Source of the DNA: Deltaproteobacteria bacterium
GTDB lineage: Bacteria; Myxococcota_A; UBA9160; SZUA-336
Length of the DNA stretch: 9,541 nt
Direction: 5' to 3'
Assembly (NCBI GenBank): GCA_030624945.1
Contig: JAUXJB010000047.1
Location: forward strand, 1 to 9,541
This document shows, piece after piece, positions 1-8,441 of this stretch. Position numbers and translations under genes: made by a program. Within the stretch, counting starts at the first letter, position 1; every line of letters begins with the position of its first letter. The notes beneath the pieces are model-generated. The model had not been told where the DNA came from, made no database searches, and worked only from the letters and a program-made list of their open reading frames with translations.

Positions 1-1103
1 CACCACTCTAGCGTGACCAGAAGGTCGTCCCCGATCTTCCGGCTGGCAACTCTGGCCGGACGATCGGCGCGTTCCAGTCTGTCGACCGCGAGTGGGCCGA
101 GTACCGGCTTCCCCTCGCTCCCGAGCAGCATGGGAGCCAGGAAGAGGTGAAGACGGTCCACCAGCTTGGCCCGAAGAAGTGCGGCCGCGAGCCCCCCGCC
201 TCCCTCGACCAGCAGGTCGTTCACCCCAAGCCGGCCGAGCGCCTTCCAGGCGGCGCGCAGATCGAGGTGGTCGCCCCGCGTCCGGACGTCGATGAGGCGC
301 GCCCCGGCCCGCTCCAGCCGCCCCCGCCTTCTCTTCGACGAGGAGCGAGATGTGAGGATCCAGGCGCTTCCCGGCGGCCCCGCACCGATCAGTTGCGCCT
401 CGGGAGGAGTACGCAGACGCGAATCGATGACGATGCGGGTCGGGCGATGCCGAACGCGCCCACCGCTTCTCTGCGTGAGAGCCGGGTCGTCGGCTGTGGC
501 GGTCCCGGAGCCGATCGCGATCGCGTCTGCGCTTCCTCGCAGGCGGTGGACGAATGCGCGGGCCGGCGCGCCGGTGATCCAGCGCGACTCCCCGCGGGCC
601 GTCGCGATGCGTCCGTCGAGCGTCGAGGCGAGCTTGAGCGTTGTGAAGGGGCGACCGCGCTCGACCCGCGAGAGGAAGCCGGCGTTCAGGCGCCGGCACT
701 CTTGCTCGAGCACACCCACCTCCACTTGCAGGCCGGCGCGCCGCAGCTTGCGAATGCTCCTGCCCGAGGTTCGCGGGTCGGGATCCCGCATGCCCACGAC
801 CACGCGCCGGACGCCCGAGGCCAGCACAGCATCCACACACGGCCGGGTGAGACCGGTGTGAGCGCAGGGCTCGAGCGTCACGTAGAGCGTGGCGCCCCGG
901 GCCCCGGCTCCCGCCCGCGCTAGCGCCACGGCCTCGCCGTGGGGGAGGCCCGCCCTGCGGTGGTACCCGCGCGCGATCCCCCGCTTGCCGCGAACAACCA
1001 CGGAGCCGACCAGGGGATTCGGTGCGGTCTTCCCTCGCGCTCGGGCCGCCAGCCGAACCGCCTCACGCATGAAGGCGACGTCGGCTTCGCGCGGGCTAGC
1101 CAC
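1..1103 (-). CDS. ribD: Bifunctional riboflavin biosynthesis deaminase/reductase RibD (3' end cut by window edge)
   Basis: Cytoplasmic enzyme for two consecutive steps of riboflavin synthesis: deamination of the pyrimidine made from GTP, then NADPH-dependent reduction of its ribosyl group. The N-terminal deaminase domain carries the zinc signature: HGE (H55, E57) and PCAHTGLTRPC (C80, C89). The proton-shuttle Glu is E57. The C-terminal reductase domain, from about residue 150, shows KLASTLDGRIA, GESRWITG, a DDPALT stretch and LLVEGGGGLAAALL. The GTG at 1101-1103 is chosen because it gives the usual lead-in before the TAPNPLVG motif; a later in-frame ATG would leave only the last part of it. 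The gene overlaps the nrdR stop by 8 nt, so translation is probably coupled. 367 codons are visible without a stop. E. coli RibD has 367 residues, so only a short tail should be missing. The rest of the rib operon probably lies beyond the left edge (inference). Confidence 0.95.
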   Translation of the reverse strand, partial: MASPREADVAFMREAVRLAARARGKTAPNPLVGSVVVRGKRGIARGYHRRAGLPHGEAVALARAGAGARGATLYVTLEPCAHTGLTRPCVDAVLASGVRRVVVGMRDPDPRTSGRSIRKLRRAGLQVEVGVLEQECRRLNAGFLSRVERGRPFTTLKLASTLDGRIATARGESRWITGAPARAFVHRLRGSADAIAIGSGTATADDPALTQRSGGRVRHRPTRIVIDSRLRTPPEAQLIGAGPPGSAWILTSRSSSKRRRGRLERAGARLIDVRTRGDHLDLRAAWKALGRLGVNDLLVEGGGGLAAALLRAKLVDRLHLFLAPMLLGSEGKPVLGPLAVDRLERADRPARVASRKIGDDLLVTLEW

Positions 1104-1557
1104 CGCGGGCGGGGTCGATCTCGTCGAGCGCGTCCCGGAACTCCTCGATCGTGCGGAAGCCGAGATAGACCGAGCTGAAGCGCAGCCAGGCCACCGGGTC
1201 GAGGGCGCGCAGCTCGAGCTGCGCCTCGTCCCCGATGCTCTTGCTCGACACCTCTCGCTCGCCGAGATCCAGGATCGCCCGCTCGACCCGCTGCACCGTC
1301 TCCTCGATGGCGTCGGCGCTCACGGGCCGCTTCTCGCACGCCCTCTGCATGCCCCCGATGATCTTGAGCCTGTCGAAGGCCTCCCGCCGACCATCGCGCT
1401 TGACCACCATCGGCAGCAGATCCTCGATCCGCTCGTACGTCGTGAAGCGCCGGCCGCACTCCGAGCACTCCCGCCGCCGCCGCTTGACCGGCGCGTCGCG
1501 CTGGTTCCGGGCGTCTATTACCTTGGTATCGGGGTGATCACAGAACGGGCACCGCAC
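1096..1557 (-). CDS. nrdR: Transcriptional repressor NrdR
   Basis: NrdR is a nucleotide-sensing repressor of ribonucleotide reductase genes. The 153-residue protein has the family architecture. The N-terminal zinc ribbon has C3, C6, C31 and C34 (MRCPFC and CSECGRRFTTYER). An ATP-cone domain follows from about residue 48 (LPMVVKRDGRREAFDR) to about 140. Length matches the family norm of 150 to 160. The start is GTG at 1555-1557, because MRCPFC is the invariant N-terminus; an AAGGAGG Shine-Dalgarno sequence lies 12 nt upstream and overlaps the glyA stop. It lies between glyA and ribD, an order often seen in deltaproteobacterial-type genomes. No NrdR-box-like AT-rich operator was seen in this window, so its targets are probably elsewhere. 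The sequence GDEAQLELRALD differs slightly from the commoner GELVMEELRALD. Confidence 0.97.
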   Translation of the reverse strand: MRCPFCDHPDTKVIDARNQRDAPVKRRRRECSECGRRFTTYERIEDLLPMVVKRDGRREAFDRLKIIGGMQRACEKRPVSADAIEETVQRVERAILDLGEREVSSKSIGDEAQLELRALDPVAWLRFSSVYLGFRTIEEFRDALDEIDPARGG

Positions 1558-1569
1558 GGCTTGGCTGCG

Positions 1570-1576
1570 CCTCCTT
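1570..1576 (-). promoter_or_regulatory. Shine-Dalgarno of nrdR, overlapping the glyA stop codon
   Basis: On the minus strand AAGGAGG is an almost perfect Shine-Dalgarno sequence. Its first two A bases are the last two of the glyA TAA stop (1575-1577). The spacer to the nrdR GTG is 12 nt, on the long side. It supports the GTG at 1557 as the true start and suggests that ribosomes ending glyA can reinitiate on nrdR. Confidence 0.7.
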
Positions 1577-2850
1577 AAGCGGGTGGCCTGTACGGGAGGG
1601 GAAAGCGCGCGCAGAGCTCCTCGACCGAGCTCTTGATCCGGACGGCCAGCTCCTCGTCATCGGGGCTCTCGAGGACGTCGGCCATCCAATCCGCGATCTG
1701 CACCATCTCCGGCTCTCCCATCTTGCGGGTGGTCACGGCCGGCGTGCCGACGCGCAGACCGCTGGTCACCCAGGGAGTGCGCTCCTCGCCGGGAACCGTG
1801 CTCTTGGAGGCCGTAAGGCCGGCGCGGTCGAGACGCCTCTGGGCCCGCAGCCCCGACAGGTCCCGGTCGCGAAAGTCGATCACGAACAGGTGGTTGTCGG
1901 TGCCCCCAGAGACGAGCTGGAAACCCCGCTCGAGCATACGCGCCGCCATCGCGCGCGCGTTGGCGACGATCTGCTCGGCGTAGGCCTTGAAGTCGGGCCG
2001 GCTCGCCTCCTCCAGCGCGACGGCCTTCGCCGCGATCACGTGCTCCAACGGCCCGCCCTGGGAGAACGGGAAGACCCCCCGGTCGATCGCCTCGGCGTGC
2101 TCCGAGTCGCAGAGGATGAGGCCGCCCCGCGGGCCGCGCAGCGTCTTGTGGGTGGTCGTCGTGATGACGCCCGCCTGTCCGACCGGCGAAGGGTGCACAC
2201 CTGCGACGATCAGCCCCGCGATGTGCGCGATGTCGGCGAACAGGACGGCGTCCACCTCGCGGGCGATCTCGCCAAAGGCCTCGAAGTCGATCACGCGCGG
2301 GTATGCCGTGTAGCCGCACTGGATCATCTTGGGCCGGTGCCGCTTCGCCAGCTGCCGGACCTGGTCGTAGTCGATCCGCTGATCGCTCTCGGCTACGCCG
2401 TAGCGCAGGAACTGGAACAGTTTGCCCGAGAAGTTCACCGGGGACCCGTGGGTCAGGTGTCCGCCGTGATTGAGCTCCATTCCGAGGATCGCGTCCCCGG
2501 GCTCGAGCAGTGCGAAGTAGGCCGCCATGTTCGCCGAAGAGCCGGAGTGGGGCTGGACGTTGGCGTGATCCGATCCGAACAGGCGCTTCGCGCGCTCGAT
2601 CGCGAGGTTCTCGGCGACGTCCACGAACTCGCACCCGCCGTAGTAGCGCTTGCCCGGGTAGCCCTCCGCGTACTTGTTCGTCAGGACGGAACTCATCGCC
2701 TCGAGCACCGCCGGAGAGGTGAAGTTCTCACTGGCGATGAGCTCGATGCAGGACTGTTGCCGCTCGACCTCGCCCGCGATCGCTGCGGCGATCTCCGGGT
2801 CCACCTCGCGCAGGCTCAGCCCCCTCCCCTCCGCGGCTTCGATCACAGCG

Positions 2851-2861
<11 letters not shown>
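1575..2861 (-). CDS. glyA: Serine hydroxymethyltransferase
   Basis: PLP enzyme that interconverts serine and glycine while loading a one-carbon unit on tetrahydrofolate. The 428-residue protein carries the diagnostic blocks in order: [15 protein letters not shown] (from about residue 41), [15 protein letters not shown] (62-76), [16 protein letters not shown] (132-147), [10 protein letters not shown] (about 209-218, with PLP-contacting D210), and [14 protein letters not shown] with Schiff-base lysine K239. Near the C-terminus [14 protein letters not shown] supplies the substrate-carboxylate arginine. Length is slightly above the usual 410-420. The ATG at 2859-2861 overlaps the end of fabF by 11 nt. 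No good Shine-Dalgarno is visible before it, so coupling to fabF translation is likely. An open frame continues upstream inside fabF but has no family similarity and is discounted. It feeds one-carbon units to nucleotide synthesis, in keeping with nrdR next door. Confidence 0.97.
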
Positions 2862-4125
<1,264 letters not shown>

Positions 4126-4128
4126 TCC

Positions 4129-4365
4129 TCAGGCTTTCGTCTTTTCATCGACGTAAGTGATGGCGTCTCCAATCGTCTGGATCTTCTCCGCGTCGTCGTC
4201 GGAGATCTCGAGGTCGAACTCCTCCTCTAGTGCCATCACCAGCTCGACGATGTCTAGTGAGTCAGCGCCGAGATCGTCGATGAAAGAGGCCTCGGGCACG
4301 ACCTCGTCGGGAGCCACTCCGAGCTGCTCGACGATGATGTCTCGAACCTTCTCCTCGGCCGCCAT
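4129..4365 (-). CDS. acpP: Acyl carrier protein
   Basis: Small acidic carrier (78 residues) that holds growing acyl chains on a 4'-phosphopantetheine arm and passes them among the Fab enzymes. The attachment serine is S36 in [18 protein letters not shown], the standard motif at the start of helix II. Length and acidity are typical of AcpP. The ATG at 4363-4365 has a clear GGAGGG Shine-Dalgarno (4372-4377) with a 6-nt spacer, the best-spaced of the fab genes here, as expected for a highly expressed protein. It lies 15 nt after the fabG stop and 3 nt before the annotated fabF start. Confidence 0.98.
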   Translation of the reverse strand: MAAEEKVRDIIVEQLGVAPDEVVPEASFIDDLGADSLDIVELVMALEEEFDLEISDDDAEKIQTIGDAITYVDEKTKA

Positions 4366-4380
4366 TGGATTCCCTCCAGC

Positions 4381-5127
4381 TCAGTCCAAGCCGCCGTTCA
4401 CATGTATCACCTGGCCAGTGATATAGCCCGCGTCGTCCGATGCCAAAAAGCGTACCGCGCGCGCCACGTCCTCGACAGTGCCGAGTTCCCCGAGAGGAAT
4501 CCGCTCGACCATCGCCTCCCTGGCCCGATCGGCCATGTCCGCGGTCATGTCTGTCTCGATGAACCCCGGCGCCACCGCGTTGACGGTGATCCCTCGACTC
4601 CCGAGCTCTCGCGCGAGGGAGCGCGTCAGGGCCTCGACGCCGCCCTTGCTCGCCGCGTAGTTCGACTGCCCCGGATTCCCCATGCTCGCGACGACCGATG
4701 AGAGGTTGATGATCCGACCGGATCTTGCCCGGAGCATGGGGCGGCTGGCCGCCCGACACACGTTCCAGGTGCCGCGCAGGTTCGTGGCGATCACGTCGTC
4801 GAAGTCGGTCGGTTTCATGCGCATGATGAGCTGGTCGCGATTGATTCCGGCGTTGTTGACGACGATGTCCAGACGTCGGAAATCTTGCAGCACCTGGGCC
4901 ACCAGCGCATCGACGGCCTCCGTATCGCCGACGTCGCACCGCGCGGAGCGAGAGATCCCCCCGCCCTCGTCGATGCGCTTCTGGGTCTCGCGAGCGCCCT
5001 CTGGACTGCTCTTGTAGGTGAAGACCACGGTCGCCCCGACGCGAGCCAGCTCGATGGCGATGGCCTGGCCGATCCCACGGGAACCACCGGTTACCAGCAC
5101 GACCCGGCCGTCCAGCTGCCCGCTCAC
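4381..5127 (-). CDS. fabG: 3-oxoacyl-[acyl-carrier-protein] reductase (FabG)
   Basis: NADPH-dependent short-chain dehydrogenase/reductase that reduces 3-oxoacyl-ACP to 3-hydroxyacyl-ACP. Numbered from the GTG at 5127 (248 residues), the cofactor loop is TGGSRGIG (13-20), followed by VNNAG (90-94). The catalytic set is N116, S144, Y157 and K161 (the YAASK motif). NAVAPGFIETDM and the C-terminal ITGQVIHVNGG are also typical FabG. Length is close to the 244 of E. coli FabG. The GTG start forms a GTGA overlap with the fabD stop (TGA, 5124-5126), so it is translationally coupled. An open frame runs further upstream within fabD but lacks similarity. SDR families are large; the position between fabD and acpP makes FabG the secure choice. 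Confidence 0.97.
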   Translation of the reverse strand: MSGQLDGRVVLVTGGSRGIGQAIAIELARVGATVVFTYKSSPEGARETQKRIDEGGGISRSARCDVGDTEAVDALVAQVLQDFRRLDIVVNNAGINRDQLIMRMKPTDFDDVIATNLRGTWNVCRAASRPMLRARSGRIINLSSVVASMGNPGQSNYAASKGGVEALTRSLARELGSRGITVNAVAPGFIETDMTADMADRAREAMVERIPLGELGTVEDVARAVRFLASDDAGYITGQVIHVNGGLD

Positions 5128-6059
5128 CGAACGGCCTCGCGCACTCGCTCCAGGGCGCCCTCGACGTCCTGTGCCTTCTCGATGTTGGCGCGCGCGAGTT
5201 CCGAGTCGATCCGGGCCGCGAGCCCGGACAGAACCTTGCCGGGACCCACCTCGAGCTGGATCCGGGCGCCGTCTCGAACCAGGCGCTTGACGCAGTCGAC
5301 CCAGCGAACGGGCGCGCACACCTGCTCGCGGAGTCCCTCGCGGACGTCGTCCGCGCTGCGGTAGGGCTCCGCCGTAACGTTGGAGATGACCGGGACGCGC
5401 GGGTCTGCGAGGGGCACCTCTGCCAGGGCCAGGGCCAACCGTTCCATGGCGGGGACCATGAGCTCGCTGTGAAAGGGAGCGGAGACGGGAAGGGTCACCA
5501 CGCGTCGGGCGCCAGCCTCTCGCAGCCTCTCGCAGGCGACCCTCACCGGGTCGCGCGCCCCTGCGATCACCGTCTGCACGCTGGAGTTGAAGTTGGCGGG
5601 GGCCACCACGCCCTCGACCTCCGTACAGATCTGGGCCACGCGATCGCTTTCGAGACCGATGATGGCGGCCATCTCGCCCTCGCCGTTAGGCACCGCTTCC
5701 TGCATGAGGGCGCCGCGGTGGCGCACGAGCTTGACCGCGTCGCCGAGAGACAGGCTTTCCGCGGCGACCAGGGCGGAGTATTCGCCAAGGCTGTGGCCGG
5801 CAAAGGCTTCGGCGGCGACCGGCAGCCGCGGGAGGATCGCCCGGTAGATCGCGATCGACGCGGTGAGAATCGCGGGCTGGGTCACCTCGGTCTGCTGAAG
5901 CTCGGACTCGGGACCCTCGCTGATCAGCTTGGAGAGGGGCCCGCCGAAGGCCTCGTCCGCTTCTTCGAAGACGCGTCTGGCCGCCGGCTCCGCTCGTAGG
6001 AACTCCCCGGCCATACCGACCGACTGGGAGCCCTGTCCCGGAAATACGACCGCCAGCAT
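5124..6059 (-). CDS. fabD: Malonyl-CoA:ACP transacylase (FabD)
   Basis: Moves the malonyl group from CoA to acyl carrier protein, supplying the extender unit. The 311-residue protein begins MLAVVFPGQGSQ. It carries the nucleophile S90 in AGHSLGEYSAL, the carboxylate-binding R115 (RHRGALMQ), the catalytic H197 in PVSAPFHSEL, and the late EVGPGKVLSGL block. These match FabD in order and spacing (E. coli S92, R117, H201). The ATG at 6057-6059 fits the family N-terminus. However, the bases before it are pyrimidine-rich, with a run of six C, and hold no Shine-Dalgarno sequence; the nearest purine-rich stretch is inside the end of rpmF. An in-frame TTG at 6107 would overlap rpmF and add 16 atypical basic residues, so it is less likely. 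In many bacteria plsX and fabH stand directly upstream; here rpmF is the neighbour, 25 nt away. Confidence 0.96.
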   Translation of the reverse strand: MLAVVFPGQGSQSVGMAGEFLRAEPAARRVFEEADEAFGGPLSKLISEGPESELQQTEVTQPAILTASIAIYRAILPRLPVAAEAFAGHSLGEYSALVAAESLSLGDAVKLVRHRGALMQEAVPNGEGEMAAIIGLESDRVAQICTEVEGVVAPANFNSSVQTVIAGARDPVRVACERLREAGARRVVTLPVSAPFHSELMVPAMERLALALAEVPLADPRVPVISNVTAEPYRSADDVREGLREQVCAPVRWVDCVKRLVRDGARIQLEVGPGKVLSGLAARIDSELARANIEKAQDVEGALERVREAVR

Positions 6060-6084
6060 AAGGGGGGAAGGCAGGCCGGGGGAC

Positions 6085-6276
6085 CTACACCTCTTCCTCC
6101 TTCGCAACCTCGAAGATCTGCCGCCCCCGGTAATGCCCGCACTCGGGACAGACCCGGTGGGGCAGCTTGTTCGCGCCGCATTGCGGGCACTCCGAGAGGG
6201 AAGGTGCGCGCAGGGCGTGGTGCGCCCGTCCCATGTGCGTTCTCGACTTCGACTTCTTCTTCTTCGGCTCGGCCAT
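6085..6276 (-). CDS. rpmF: 50S ribosomal protein L32
   Basis: Small basic ribosomal protein of 63 residues. The lysine-rich N-terminus (MAEPKKKKSKSRTHMGRAHH) is followed by a zinc ribbon with C30, C33, C43 and C46 (CPQCGANKLPHRVCPECGHY) and a short GRQIF tail. This is the zinc-binding form of L32. The ATG at 6274-6276 is chosen because it gives the standard MA.PKKK N-terminus; a GAGGA (6286-6290) lies 9 nt upstream. The longer frame upstream overlaps yceD in another frame and is unrelated. It follows yceD by 23 nt, the classic yceD-rpmF pair that heads fatty acid or phospholipid operons in many bacteria. Confidence 0.97.
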   Translation of the reverse strand: MAEPKKKKSKSRTHMGRAHHALRAPSLSECPQCGANKLPHRVCPECGHYRGRQIFEVAKEEEV

Positions 6277-6299
6277 AGCGACGCGTCCTCGGGAGAGGG

Positions 6300-6857
6300 C
6301 TACCCGCGCCTGCTGCCCAGGAGCTTGGCCAGCCCCGCAAAGGGCCGGTCCACAGGCTCCGGACGGCACGCACAGCGCTCCCTATTGAGATTTTGCCCGC
6401 ATATCTGACACAGGCCCGCGCAGTCCTCGCGACAGAGCGGCTGCATGGGCCACATCAGTGCCAGAATCTCCAGCACGACGGGCTCGAAGTTTAGCTCGTC
6501 GCCGGCGTAGCGCCCGAGCTCCAGATCCTGGGCGTCCAGCTCGATTCCCCCATCCGGTACGACGCTCGGATCCCGGACCGGCTCGAGCAGGAGCTCCAGC
6601 CTCTCGTGGAACCGGTGCGGATAGGACTCGACGCAGCGACTGCAAGAGAGCTCCACGCAGCCCGCCAGATCACCGCGGAAGAGCAGGCGCTCGCCCAGGC
6701 GATAGCCCTCCATGTCCACGCGGAACGGATCGGAGGCCGGCGCACTCGGAACCTGGAAGATCTTGCGCACTCGCTCCCACCAGGCCTGCGAGGTCTCGAG
6801 CAGAAAGCGCCCGGGGGTGTCTCTTACGCTCTCGACGCGAATGCTGAGCTCATCCAT
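6300..6857 (-). CDS. yceD: YceD/DUF177 family protein (23S rRNA accumulation protein family)
   Basis: A 185-residue member of the DUF177/YceD family, widely conserved and almost always next to rpmF. The family has been linked to 23S rRNA accumulation; its molecular activity is not firmly known. The sequence shows the family pattern. A CSRC pair (C72, C75) ends the N-terminal half. A cysteine-rich C-terminal signature, LCREDCAGLCQICGQNLN plus CAC, gives C142, C146, C150, C153, C162 and C164, suggesting a metal site. The ATG at 6855-6857 starts MDELSIRVE, with only a weak AAGAG ahead. It is the first gene of the minus-strand operon, downstream of a good promoter. The tail (RPFAGLAKLL) is typical. 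Confidence 0.93.
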   Translation of the reverse strand: MDELSIRVESVRDTPGRFLLETSQAWWERVRKIFQVPSAPASDPFRVDMEGYRLGERLLFRGDLAGCVELSCSRCVESYPHRFHERLELLLEPVRDPSVVPDGGIELDAQDLELGRYAGDELNFEPVVLEILALMWPMQPLCREDCAGLCQICGQNLNRERCACRPEPVDRPFAGLAKLLGSRRG

Positions 6858-6911
6858 GGGACTCTTGATACCGCGAAAAGCCTTTTGACACGCGGACTTG
6901 AATGGTGCGTC

Positions 6912-6940
6912 TGTTTAGATCGCGGGACTCGGGTTGTCAA
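6912..6940 (-). promoter_or_regulatory. Sigma70-type promoter of the yceD-rpmF-fab-glyA-nrdR-ribD operon
   Basis: On the minus strand there is a perfect -35 box TTGACA (6935-6940), a 17-nt spacer and a weak -10 box TAAACA (6912-6917, 3 of 6 matches). Transcription would start near 6905, leaving a leader of about 48 nt before the yceD ATG. An 11-nt inverted repeat (AAAAG-C-CTTTT, 6876-6886) lies in that leader and could be a regulator site, but nothing identifies the regulator. The -35 box lies 38 bp upstream of the divergent gltX start, so the two promoters may influence each other. Confidence 0.6.
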
Positions 6941-6964
6941 GCCGGCGCTGCGGACCGCGGGCGC

Positions 6965-6970
6965 TAGAAT
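6965..6970 (+). promoter_or_regulatory. Possible -10 element for gltX (near-leaderless transcript)
   Basis: TAGAAT is a good -10 hexamer (5 of 6 matches to TATAAT). It ends 8 nt before the gltX ATG, so a transcript from it would be leaderless or nearly so. That fits the lack of a convincing Shine-Dalgarno before gltX. No -35 box is found at 16-18 nt; the nearest, TTGTCA (6934-6939), is 25 nt away. It may be a chance match. Confidence 0.3.
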
Positions 6971-6978
6971 GCGGCGGC

Positions 6979-8406
6979 ATGGGTGTCGTTACGCGCTACG
7001 CCCCGAGCCCGACCGGCGCTCTGCACATCGGCGGTGCGCGCACCGCCCTATTCAGCTGGGCATTCGCCCGCCACCACGGCGGCCGCTTCCTCCTCCGCTT
7101 CGAGGACACGGATCGCGAGCGATCGACCAGCGAATCGGAGGCAGCCGTCCTGGAAGCCCTCGACTGGCTCGGGATCGACTACGACCTGCTCCCCGGCTCC
7201 GACGGGATCCCGCGCCAGAGTGAGCGCAGCGAGAAGTACCACGGCGCGAGCGCGCGCCTGCTCGATCGAGGCCACGCCTACCGCTGCACCTGTACGCTGG
7301 AGCAGGTCGAGGCCATGCGCGAGCGTGCGCGAGCGGAGGGTCGAAACCCCGGGTACGACCGGAGCTGCCGCAACAAGGGAATCGGGCCGGAGTCCCCCGA
7401 GCCCTTCTGCGTGCGACTCAGGATTCCCGACGGGGCCGACCCCGTCCGCTGGGACGACCTCATCGCGGGCCCCAGCGGCATCGACATCTCCCAGCTCGAT
7501 GATTTCGTCATCGCCCGAGCCGACGGAAGCGCCATCTACCACCTGGCCGTGGTCGTGGACGATCACGAAATGGGCGTAAGCCACGTGATCCGCGGCCGCG
7601 AGCACCTGTCGAGCACACCGCGCCAGCTGCTCCTCTATCGGGCACTCGAGTGGGAGCCCCCTCTCTTCGCCCACGTACCGCTGCTCGTGGAGCCGAGCGG
7701 CAAGAAGCTCTCCAAGCGCATGGCGGCCGCCTCGGTCCAGAGCTACCGCGACAGAGGTTTCACGCCGGAGGCCGTTCTCAACTACCTCATTCGTCTGGGT
7801 TGGGGCCACGGCGATCGCGAGATCCTGAGCGCGACCGAGATGATCGAGCTCTTCGACCTGGAGGGCGTGGGACGCAGCCCATCCCAGGTACACGACGACA
7901 AGCTCACCTGGCTCAACCAGCAGTATCTGCGGACCCTGCCGGCGGACCGGCTTCTGGCTTACCTGCGCCCGTTTCTCGAGGCGCAGCTGGGCGCCACCCC
8001 GGAGCTGGACGAGGGGTTCCTGGCCCTCGTCGAGCTACTGCGCGAGCGCAGCAAGACCCTCGAGGAGATGGCGCGACTCGCGAGCTTCTACTGGGTCGAC
8101 CAGGTCGAGTACGAGGCCAAGGCAGCGAGGAAATTCTTGAAGCCCGAGCTGGCCGCGCCACTCACCGATCTGAGCGACGCCTTCAACGAGCTCGCTCGCT
8201 GGGACACTGACGCGCTGCGTCAAGCTTTTGACGATGTGCTCGATGAGCACGGGCTGAAGCTCGGCACCCTGGCGCAGGCCGTGCGTGTGGCGATCACCGG
8301 TTCCTCGGCGAGTCCCGGAATCTTCGAGACTCTCGAGCTGCTGGGACGCGAGCGGAGCCTGGCCAGGTTGGCGGCGGCCCTCGAACACATCCAGGCTGCT
8401 GATTGA
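6979..8406 (+). CDS. gltX: Glutamyl-tRNA synthetase
   Basis: Class I aminoacyl-tRNA synthetase that attaches glutamate to tRNA-Glu and, in species lacking GlnRS, also to tRNA-Gln. The 475-residue protein (E. coli 471) begins MGVVTRYAPSPTGALHIGG with the HIGH-type motif at 16-19. FEDTD follows, then a zinc-type insert with C103, C105 and C130; the usual fourth ligand position holds N132 instead of His. HVIRGREHL and the KMSKS-type loop KLSKR (243-247) precede the helical anticodon-binding half with WLNQQYLR. After KLSKR the sequence is MAAASV, whereas HGA.SV is commoner in GluRS. The ATG at 6979-6981 fits the family N-terminus; an upstream in-frame start at 6934 adds 15 unrelated residues. The gene is divergent from the fab operon and is followed 35 nt later by tRNA-Gln. 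Whether it is discriminating cannot be settled by eye. Confidence 0.96.
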   Translation: MGVVTRYAPSPTGALHIGGARTALFSWAFARHHGGRFLLRFEDTDRERSTSESEAAVLEALDWLGIDYDLLPGSDGIPRQSERSEKYHGASARLLDRGHAYRCTCTLEQVEAMRERARAEGRNPGYDRSCRNKGIGPESPEPFCVRLRIPDGADPVRWDDLIAGPSGIDISQLDDFVIARADGSAIYHLAVVVDDHEMGVSHVIRGREHLSSTPRQLLLYRALEWEPPLFAHVPLLVEPSGKKLSKRMAAASVQSYRDRGFTPEAVLNYLIRLGWGHGDREILSATEMIELFDLEGVGRSPSQVHDDKLTWLNQQYLRTLPADRLLAYLRPFLEAQLGATPELDEGFLALVELLRERSKTLEEMARLASFYWVDQVEYEAKAARKFLKPELAAPLTDLSDAFNELARWDTDALRQAFDDVLDEHGLKLGTLAQAVRVAITGSSASPGIFETLELLGRERSLARLAAALEHIQAAD

Positions 8407-8430
8407 AGATCCGTCCGGGGTGCCTATATT
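8403..8430 (+). promoter_or_regulatory. Promoter of the tRNA-Gln gene
   Basis: TTGAAG (8403-8408) as -35 and TATATT (8425-8430) as -10 are separated by 16 nt. The -35 overlaps the gltX stop codon (TGA, 8404-8406). Between the -10 and the mature tRNA lies GGCCCCCTCGC, a GC-rich discriminator of the kind seen at stable-RNA promoters under stringent (ppGpp) control. Start-site position near 8437 is inferred. The tRNA could also be co-transcribed with gltX by readthrough. Confidence 0.5.
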
Positions 8431-8441
8431 GGCCCCCTCGC

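Noticed and set aside
147..923. Plus-strand open frames over the left end
   Set aside because: They lie opposite ribD, codon for codon. The minus-strand frame shows both RibD domains with zinc ligands; the plus-strand products are low-complexity Arg/Pro/Ala-rich.
4310..4321. Repeat GGAGCCACTCC at 4118-4128 and 4310-4321
   Set aside because: An 11-nt match, one copy within acpP and one at the acpP-fabF junction. Too short and in coding context; probably chance.
6885..6913. TTGACA on the plus strand (6885-6890) as a gltX -35 box
   Set aside because: At 16-19 nt spacing there is no acceptable -10 hexamer; the first T/A-rich candidate is 23 nt away.
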